Source: a virus. From it: a stretch of 42,514 bases of DNA. Of this stretch, positions 38,729-42,514 are shown piece after piece; the stretch's first letter is position 1, and every line of letters starts with the position of its first letter. Position numbers and translations under genes: made by a program. The notes under the pieces are model-generated. The model did not search any database and was not told where the DNA came from. It saw only the letters and a program-made list of their open reading frames with translations. The stretch is from IMG/VR virus record IMGVR_UViG_3300044825_001500, positions 1-42,514 of that record; one strand, given 5' to 3'.

Positions 38729-38770
38729 ACATAACAAGTCACAGCACCACCGCTGCGCTCAGCGTTATAA
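38729..38770 (+). repeat. attC-like site 5, very short
   Basis: R'' ACATAAC (38729-38735), AAGTC, then only about 22 bp with CAGC/GCTG arms and R' GTTATAA (38764-38770). At 42 bp it is about half the length of the others. It could be a minimal attC or one that has lost its central part. Confidence 0.6.
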
Positions 38771-39130
38771 ACCAAACTCAGCGGCAATTTCATCAAACAT
38801 AACTGCATCGCCGCCACCATCGGTTTTTAATCGCTGAATGCCTTTTGGCATAAACGAAAGCCCTTCACCTTCACCAATAACCCAAATATTTTTCCCTTTC
38901 ATATCTGCAAAGTCATCTACGCCAAGCGCAAGCAAAAGCCGCCTAATAACTTCGCACCCATAAGCTGTTCCAACTCTTTTCTTTTTGTCTTTGTCGTATG
39001 TGTCTAATGCAATACCACCAATGCCCTGACATCCACAATCCTCATAATCTACATAAATCCAAAAGTTAAGAATTCCGCGCTCTTGAATTTCAAGTTTTGC
39101 TTTGCTTATTTTTGCCAATTGTTTGTTCAT
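38765..39130 (-). CDS. Cassette gene: hypothetical protein
   Basis: 121 aa from ATG 39130 (CGGAG upstream), the largest cassette gene. Soluble alpha/beta: helical N-terminus (NKQLAKISKAKLEIQERG), strand FWIYVDYEDCGCQGIGGIAL, helix YGCEVIRRLLLALGVDD, then strand NIWVIGEGEGLSFM. Looks like a globular phage protein of unknown function. The TAA lies in R' of attC5. Confidence 0.7.
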   Translation of the reverse strand: MNKQLAKISKAKLEIQERGILNFWIYVDYEDCGCQGIGGIALDTYDKDKKKRVGTAYGCEVIRRLLLALGVDDFADMKGKNIWVIGEGEGLSFMPKGIQRLKTDGGGDAVMFDEIAAEFGL

Positions 39131-39147
39131 ACTTACTCCGTAGCGGT

Positions 39148-39233
39148 TTATAACAAGTAGCGTCAAAATGACGCGGTTTAAATATCGGTTTTTAACTCTT
39201 ACTCCCAGCGCGCATTTGCGCTAAGCGTTAAGT
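39148..39233 (+). repeat. attC-like site 6
   Basis: R'' TTATAAC (39148-39154) ... R' GTTAAGT (39227-39233). Left arm AGCGT[C]AAAATG pairs with the right arm GCATTTGCGCT, with an extra base on the left, so + polarity again. 86 bp. Confidence 0.8.
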
Positions 39234-39410
39234 GACCGCATTAAATTGCGTTGCAGAAACAACGCCAACCATTCCGGTATCTTTAAATTTTTCGTAAACC
39301 TGATCTATCATTTGTGAAAGAACTTCTTGCGGCTTCATTTCATCTGGCGCATCTGCAATGGAGTGGCCTCGCTTATTGTCGCTTTGCCATGCCATAAAAT
39401 AAGTTTTCAC
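39228..39410 (-). CDS. Cassette gene: hypothetical protein
   Basis: 60 aa from GTG 39410, with GAGG eight bases upstream; a TTG further up would lie inside attC7. Acidic and helical (DAPDEMKPQEVLSQMIDQVYEKFKD), starting with KTYFMAWQSDN and ending VGVVSATQFNAV. The TAA is within R' of attC6. Not recognised. Confidence 0.6.
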   Translation of the reverse strand: MKTYFMAWQSDNKRGHSIADAPDEMKPQEVLSQMIDQVYEKFKDTGMVGVVSATQFNAVT

Positions 39411-39422
39411 TTCGCTAACCTC

Positions 39423-39507
39423 ACTTAACAAGTCGCTCAAAGGCGACGGAATTAGAATTTATTACTAGCGCAGCCTTGGTGTGCCGCGCTTTAGCTCAAC
39501 GTTACAT
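39423..39507 (+). repeat. attC-like site 7
   Basis: R'' ACTTAAC (39423-39429), AAGTC, L'' GCTCAAAG..., L' ...CTTTAGC, TCAAC, R' GTTACAT (39501-39507). L'' GCT[C]AAAG against GCTAAAG shows the extrahelical C at the same place as in the aadA-type attC. One of the clearest polarity indicators. Confidence 0.88.
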
Positions 39508-39744
39508 TCATTTAGGTTTTGGCGCTTTTGCAAATTGCATAAAAATTGAAATAAGCATTGCGGCGCCATTACAAAACCCATAAAAAACTAAACCCAAGAA
39601 TAGTTTTGCTTTCAACTCTAGCTCTTTATCTGCATCGCTAAAGTCAATAAAAAGTAGGTAGCTAATAATCCAGCCAAATAACAGCGCTGCTATTATTGCC
39701 ACAATAACAGCCAGCAAGCCCTTGGTAATTCGTAGAAATAGCAT
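39508..39744 (-). CDS. Cassette gene: small membrane protein
   Basis: 78 aa from ATG 39744 in the leader GATGGAGGCTTCAATG. Two hydrophobic segments: LLAVIVAIIAALLFGWIISYLLF and LFLGLVFYGFCNGAAMLISIFM (each visible as a helix), joined by an acidic loop, with a Lys/Pro tail. The TGA begins directly after R' of attC7. Candidates include exclusion or holin-like functions, unproven. Confidence 0.65.
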   Translation of the reverse strand: MLFLRITKGLLAVIVAIIAALLFGWIISYLLFIDFSDADKELELKAKLFLGLVFYGFCNGAAMLISIFMQFAKAPKPK

Positions 39745-39762
39745 TGAAGCCTCCATCAATAA

Positions 39763-39846
39763 ATGTAACCAGTCACCCAAAGCGACTGCCTAAGCATTTG
39801 TGTTTTTATCACTTGTTAAACGCAGCGCTTTAGCTCAACGTTAAAT
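39763..39846 (+). repeat. attC-like site 8
   Basis: R'' ATGTAAC (39763-39769), CAGTC, left arm ACC[C]AAAGCG[A]CTGC against right arm GCAGCGCTTTAGC, TCAAC, R' GTTAAAT (39840-39846). Two extra bases on the left arm, seven bases apart, reproduce the two extrahelical bases known from functional attC sites. Confidence 0.88.
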
Positions 39847-40008
39847 TGCCCTCATAAAAACTTCACAGCCAGCTTGCAAAGGTTGTCTTTTCATCGGCAC
39901 CCTTATTTTGTCCGCGTGCCTTTTATAGCGCACTGTGCAAACGTTCTTTTTGCTGTCAAAGTCAAAGCAGTTTTTACAAATCCTGCGTATATCAATATCT
40001 TTGTCCAT
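39841..40008 (-). CDS. Cassette gene: small Cys-rich basic protein
   Basis: 55 aa, too short to be noticed easily. Cys pattern ICKNCFDF ... NVCTV ... AGCEVF suggests one zinc site; the middle is basic (RYKRHADKIRVPMKRQ). The TAA overlaps R' of attC8, and the start is 14 nt from attC9. Resembles phage Cys-rich proteins of unknown role. Confidence 0.65.
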   Translation of the reverse strand: MDKDIDIRRICKNCFDFDSKKNVCTVRYKRHADKIRVPMKRQPLQAGCEVFMRAI

Positions 40009-40022
40009 CGCAAGTATCCGTT

Positions 40023-40105
40023 ATTTAACAAGTCAATATTACGGACGGGTCTAGAGTCGTCCAATTTTTATTTATTCCCAGCCGCCGCAAATCTCGGCGT
40101 TACAT
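40023..40105 (+). repeat. attC-like site 9
   Basis: R'' ATTTAAC (40023-40029), AAGTC ... TCGGC, R' GTTACAT (40099-40105). The central region includes GACGGGTCTAGAGTCGTC, an imperfect hairpin. 83 bp. Confidence 0.75.
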
Positions 40106-40108
40106 TCA

Positions 40109-40375
40109 CTAGTCCGGCACAATTTCAAGCTCTGTCATGTAGCAGAATGCAATCGTGTCGTTTTCAAAATGTACTTGGTTCAAGCCATCGCCAGCACCAA
40201 CAATATAGCCTTTGGTGCCATTTGGTATTTTATCACTTAACGTTTTAGCCATTTTTACATTTGTAATTTCTATCTCAGGTTCAAGATATTTATAGCCACA
40301 AATTTCATCGCAAAATTTAAGGCCATTACAATCAAATTCGGCTTCAACTTCGTTGCAGTGTGCGCAGTCAGTCAT
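40109..40375 (-). CDS. Cassette gene: zinc-finger protein
   Basis: 88 aa. The N-terminal Cys cluster C-A-H-C-N ... FDCNGLKFCDEICGYKY looks like an FCS/MYND-type treble-clef zinc finger. The C-terminal half is a small beta-barrel-like part (KGYIVGAGDGLNQVHFENDT). The TAG is three bases beyond R' of attC9. AGGTG precedes the ATG closely. Possibly protein- or nucleic-acid-binding. Confidence 0.7.
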   Translation of the reverse strand: MTDCAHCNEVEAEFDCNGLKFCDEICGYKYLEPEIEITNVKMAKTLSDKIPNGTKGYIVGAGDGLNQVHFENDTIAFCYMTELEIVPD

Positions 40376-40406
40376 ACATCACCTTTTAAATTAGTTTGCT
40401 ATGTAA

Positions 40407-40482
40407 ATGTAACCAGTCGTTTGTACATCGTTCGCTTTGCTCACTGGACACGCTGCGTGTGCCGCACAACTCGGCGTTAAGT
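40407..40482 (+). repeat. attC-like site 10
   Basis: R'' ATGTAAC (40407-40413), CAGTC, GTTTGT... central CACGC-TGC-GTGTG-like stem, GCACAAC, TCGGC, R' GTTAAGT (40476-40482). Almost identical in body to sites 1 and 3. Confidence 0.85.
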
Positions 40483-40674
40483 AGGCGCCCCATCATTTGA
40501 GCTTTTACTGTACTGCTCGTAACAATCTCTTGGCATTCCTATTGAGCCAATCACCGCGTTGCAACTATCGCAACGGTAAGCGTAGCCACTCTGGTGGTCA
40601 AACATTGGAACACCGCCGCAGGGAAGCGCCTTTAGTTGGTCGGGAACAATTGTCCCGTCAAATGCTCTTGCCAT
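40477..40674 (-). CDS. Cassette gene: small zinc-binding-type protein
   Basis: 65 aa, CGGAG upstream of ATG 40674. Cys pattern LPCGG ... YRCDSCNAVIGSIG ... RDCYEQY, similar to Lar-like and other phage zinc proteins (first Cys, Cys-x2-Cys and a last Cys). The TAA is in R' of attC10. An anti-restriction or other host-takeover role is possible but not shown. Confidence 0.7.
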   Translation of the reverse strand: MARAFDGTIVPDQLKALPCGGVPMFDHQSGYAYRCDSCNAVIGSIGMPRDCYEQYSKSSNDGAPT

Positions 40675-40712
40675 TTTTAACTCCGTAGTAAGTTTAATTG
40701 CGTCATGGTTTT

Positions 40713-40760
40713 ACTTAACAAGTCGCGCCAGCACCGCACGTTCCGTGCTCGACGCTTTGC
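40713..40760 (+). repeat. attC half-site at the right edge of the cluster (site 11)
   Basis: R'' ACTTAAC (40713-40719), spacer AAGTC and an L''-like GCGCCAGCACC follow the pattern, but I cannot find matching L' and R' in the next 100 bp. The sequence here is coding for the C-terminus of the adjacent gene, whose TAA lies in R''. Probably a one-sided junction between the cluster and phage core DNA. Confidence 0.5.
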
Positions 40761-41140
40761 GCGGCTGCGCTCGCCGGTTTGCCAAACTTCCAAGCGAAAC
40801 CGTGCAACACGTTACGTGTGCCAATCCAGTTGGCAGCGGTGGGGAGTTCACCCTTGTCACGATACAGCTTGAGTACTGCGGTCACGTAAAGACCTCCAGG
40901 CAAACTTTGGTCGGGGGTTTGAAACCACGCTAAGTTAGCCGGCAACCACTTGCGTTCTATCGGGCGGGCGAAGTGTGCGAACTCAATATCGGCCTGCTGC
41001 TTAGGGTTGATGTTGTCTGAGTACGGCACGGCCTTTGACGCTATCCAACGCGGGGTGAACGGCAGCACGAAGAACACGATGCGGGTTGGTAGCGTTACCG
41101 CCATGATGAGAAGTGCTTTAAGAAAATCTGACATAGTCAT
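40715..41140 (-). CDS. DUF7338-like phage membrane-associated protein
   Basis: 141 aa (or from the ATG two codons later). N-terminal hydrophobic segment (FLKALLIMAVTLPTRIVFFVL), then features of a common phage family: LAWFQTPDQSLPGG, AANWIGTRNVLHGFAWKFGKP. The last ~20 residues (SAAAQSVEHGTCGAGATC) are encoded by attC-like DNA, so the original C-terminus may have been replaced on cluster insertion. By eye higher G+C than its neighbours. Start overlaps the upstream stop (ATGA). Confidence 0.7.
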   Translation of the reverse strand: MTMSDFLKALLIMAVTLPTRIVFFVLPFTPRWIASKAVPYSDNINPKQQADIEFAHFARPIERKWLPANLAWFQTPDQSLPGGLYVTAVLKLYRDKGELPTAANWIGTRNVLHGFAWKFGKPASAAAQSVEHGTCGAGATC

Positions 41141-41397
41141 TCACCTTTTTGTTCGTGCATAACGCACCCAAAATCCGCCCTTGTATAAAGACATGCTGCG
41201 TAGCCGTCGGAGTCTGACGTAAAAGCAAGCGCTCCTGTTTTGCAAATAAACTCCATTTCGTAGGTTTCTTCGTTTTCATCGAAAGCGTCAGAGTCAATTA
41301 GATTAATCTTTGCGCACCGGCCAGTTTTGTTATCCGCAGTGTGGTAGTAATCCTCTTTATCTTGCGTCCAGTGCTTGCAGGTTTTGCAGTTATTCAT
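41137..41397 (-). CDS. Cys-rich phage protein
   Basis: 86 aa from ATG 41397, overlapping the upstream gene by 8 nt. Cys pattern NNCKTCKHW ... GRCAKI ... FICKTGALAF ... AACLYT ... DFGCVMHE is typical of a widespread phage protein family with unknown role, probably zinc-binding. Acidic middle. Confidence 0.7.
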   Translation of the reverse strand: MNNCKTCKHWTQDKEDYYHTADNKTGRCAKINLIDSDAFDENEETYEMEFICKTGALAFTSDSDGYAACLYTRADFGCVMHEQKGE

Positions 41398-42079
41398 CGC
41401 TGTCACCCTTTGGGTACTTTTCAATTATTGGCTCGTAAAAATGAGCGTATCCATGATTTGGAATTCCCGTAGGTATTGTGCCAACGTGCCTCCAGTTTTT
41501 TAGACGCTCAGCAAACTCTTTTGTATAAGCCCGTGCGGCTTCTTCGCCTATACTAAAGCCTGCATCGTATTTTACTGTGGTGTTAATTACCCGTGCTGGG
41601 TCAACTGGTATAGCGGCTTGCGGTGGGTCCGATTGCAGCGCAGCAGCCCACGCTTTCTTCGCAATAAACATCGCACGCTTTGAAATGTGTTCACCATCTT
41701 CTTCTATGTGATGCGCAATCGTTGATTCTTGAAACCACCGGTAAACTTGAATATCTGTTGGGCCGTCATGGGTAGCGGCTTTCGGGGGATGGGGGTATAG
41801 CTTATCGCCAGCTTTTGGCTGATAACTGTTGAACTTGGCATCAAGAAATCCAGCCGCGTTCGTAACAAACTCAATTACGTGATCTTGCCCATCGCACTCA
41901 GCAGCAGCCAACTCGTTAATAATGTTTTCTGCACCTCTTCGGCGAGCCTCTGCAAGATCTTCAGCAGTGCGCAGGCGTTTTTGTAGCTCGTTTATTACCA
42001 GCAAACAATCTTCTTCAAGGGAATTGTCGCCGCCGACACGCCTGCTCAATAAATACTTAATATTCTCAATATCCATCAT
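41390..42079 (-). CDS. Hypothetical protein
   Basis: 229 aa, not recognised as a whole. The N-terminal ~70 residues form a coiled coil (LLVINELQKRLRTAEDLAEARRR). The middle contains VYRWFQESTIAHHIEEDG and SKRAMFIAKKAWAAAL, similar to segments seen in large phage hypothetical proteins. The C-terminus ends with HGYAHFYEPIIEKYPKG. Proline-rich linkers suggest several small modules. Confidence 0.6.
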   Translation of the reverse strand: MMDIENIKYLLSRRVGGDNSLEEDCLLVINELQKRLRTAEDLAEARRRGAENIINELAAAECDGQDHVIEFVTNAAGFLDAKFNSYQPKAGDKLYPHPPKAATHDGPTDIQVYRWFQESTIAHHIEEDGEHISKRAMFIAKKAWAAALQSDPPQAAIPVDPARVINTTVKYDAGFSIGEEAARAYTKEFAERLKNWRHVGTIPTGIPNHGYAHFYEPIIEKYPKGDSDE

Positions 42080-42328
42080 TCACCCCCTACCAATCGCCGA
42101 GAAGTACAAAAACGCTGCAAACAATACGCCGATAAAGGCAAGGCCACTAACTACAGTAAACCCAATTATCTCGGCTTTTGTTATCTCAACGCACCACTCG
42201 CGACCTAGAATACCACCTTGCTCGTCATGCAGTTCCCATGTTTGGTCGTTGTCAAAAGCTGGCTTAATTTCGCCGGTCAAGGTGTTTTTAACCCAGCAGT
42301 TCGCCCAATTTGGTAATTTTTGATTCAT
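42080..42328 (-). CDS. Hypothetical single-pass membrane protein
   Basis: 82 aa. Soluble N-terminus (NWANCWVKNTLTGEIKPAF), then GREWCVEITKAE and one transmembrane helix near the C-terminus (IGFTVVSGLAFIGVLFAAFLY). Expressed from the promoter at 55-82 across the joint. Not recognised. Confidence 0.65.
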   Translation of the reverse strand: MNQKLPNWANCWVKNTLTGEIKPAFDNDQTWELHDEQGGILGREWCVEITKAEIIGFTVVSGLAFIGVLFAAFLYFSAIGRG

Positions 42329-42514
42329 TGCTCACCGCCATATTTGTTTAAAAATTTATTTTGTAATTGGAATACTAGCACAAAAACCTATATTTGCAAC
42401 AGTTTGGCAACATTTATTTTTCTTAATTAAAATACGTCAACAATATTGTCACCAAGCGAAAGCCTGCACTCAAAAAGCGCACAGGAATAATCGACAGGTC
42501 TGGAAGTATCATAG
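42318..42514. repeat. Terminal direct repeat, right copy
   Basis: 197 bp equal to positions 1-196 with one extra T. See the left copy. It includes the first codons of the gene ending at 42328. Confidence 0.95.

Noticed and set aside
36440-40760. CRISPR array as explanation of the repeats
   Set aside because: Repeats are 42-86 bp, of differing sequence, spaced by coding sequences of 0.18-0.9 kb; no cas genes.
36440-40760. The repeats being only intrinsic terminators or REP-like elements
   Set aside because: They lack T-runs, and their R''/L''/L'/R' boxes with an extra base on one arm at the same position in sites 2, 6, 7 and 8 match attC rather than terminator structure.
1-42514. Integron integrase, phage integrase, transposase or tRNA genes
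   Set aside because: I looked for tyrosine-recombinase motifs, DDE motifs and tRNA-like cloverleaf sequences among the frames and gaps and recognised none, so neither lysogeny nor a complete integron is claimed.

Overview
The window looks like a complete or near-complete genome (about 42.3 kb unique) of a tailed phage with a siphovirus-type structural cassette. Its first 196 and last 197 bases are the same sequence apart from one T in a homopolymer, as expected from a circular assembly or a circularly permuted, terminally redundant molecule. The host is not named by any gene. Integron-type recombination sites, a complete i-spanin/o-spanin pair and a GH24 lysozyme point to a Gram-negative host, most likely an integron-carrying gammaproteobacterium (inference).

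Layout: two divergent transcription blocks leave a control region at about 3000-3540. It holds six copies of a GTAAG(A/G)(T/C) heptamer and several inverted repeats. Rightward (3539-26877) run the late genes: a small beta-rich protein, small and large terminase, MuF-type minor head protein, DUF4055-type portal, scaffold, major capsid protein, head-tail connectors, tail terminator, tail tube, tail chaperones with a -1 frameshift site (T TTT TTG), a 1369-aa tape measure, tail-tip and fibre-like proteins, a DUF4376-type fibre chaperone, membrane/holin-like proteins, lysozyme, Rz with embedded Rz1, and two large receptor-binding-type proteins. This block is punctuated by intrinsic terminators and by at least seven TGnTAnnnT extended -10 promoters without clear -35 boxes. 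It ends at a bidirectional terminator at 26911-26938.

Leftward, from about 3000 through the contig joint to 26940, runs the replication/recombination and accessory block: primase zinc finger, DUF3987 helicase/primase-like protein, a YdaS/Cro-like repressor, an SF2 helicase with zinc ribbons, a RecE-like nuclease, an SSB-like protein, a helicase-methyltransferase deletion fusion, a VRR-NUC nuclease and many small proteins.

The most unusual part is 36.4-40.8 kb: ten complete integron attC-like sites plus one half-site, with no integron integrase in the window. They bound compact units of one to five small genes. The attC sites are canonical when read on the + strand (R''-L''...L'-R', extrahelical base in L''), yet every cassette gene lies on the - strand, with its stop codon in or beside R' and its start 12-40 nt from the next R''. 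This is a phage-borne cluster of attC sites without integrase (CALIN) whose cassettes are all reversed relative to the textbook gene-then-attC order but co-directional with the phage's leftward genes. One unit is a five-gene operon with its own promoter, paired operator-like repeats, a Lar-type anti-restriction protein and a small HTH protein. Another carries a 25-codon remnant of a DNA methyltransferase N-terminus, translationally coupled to the next gene.
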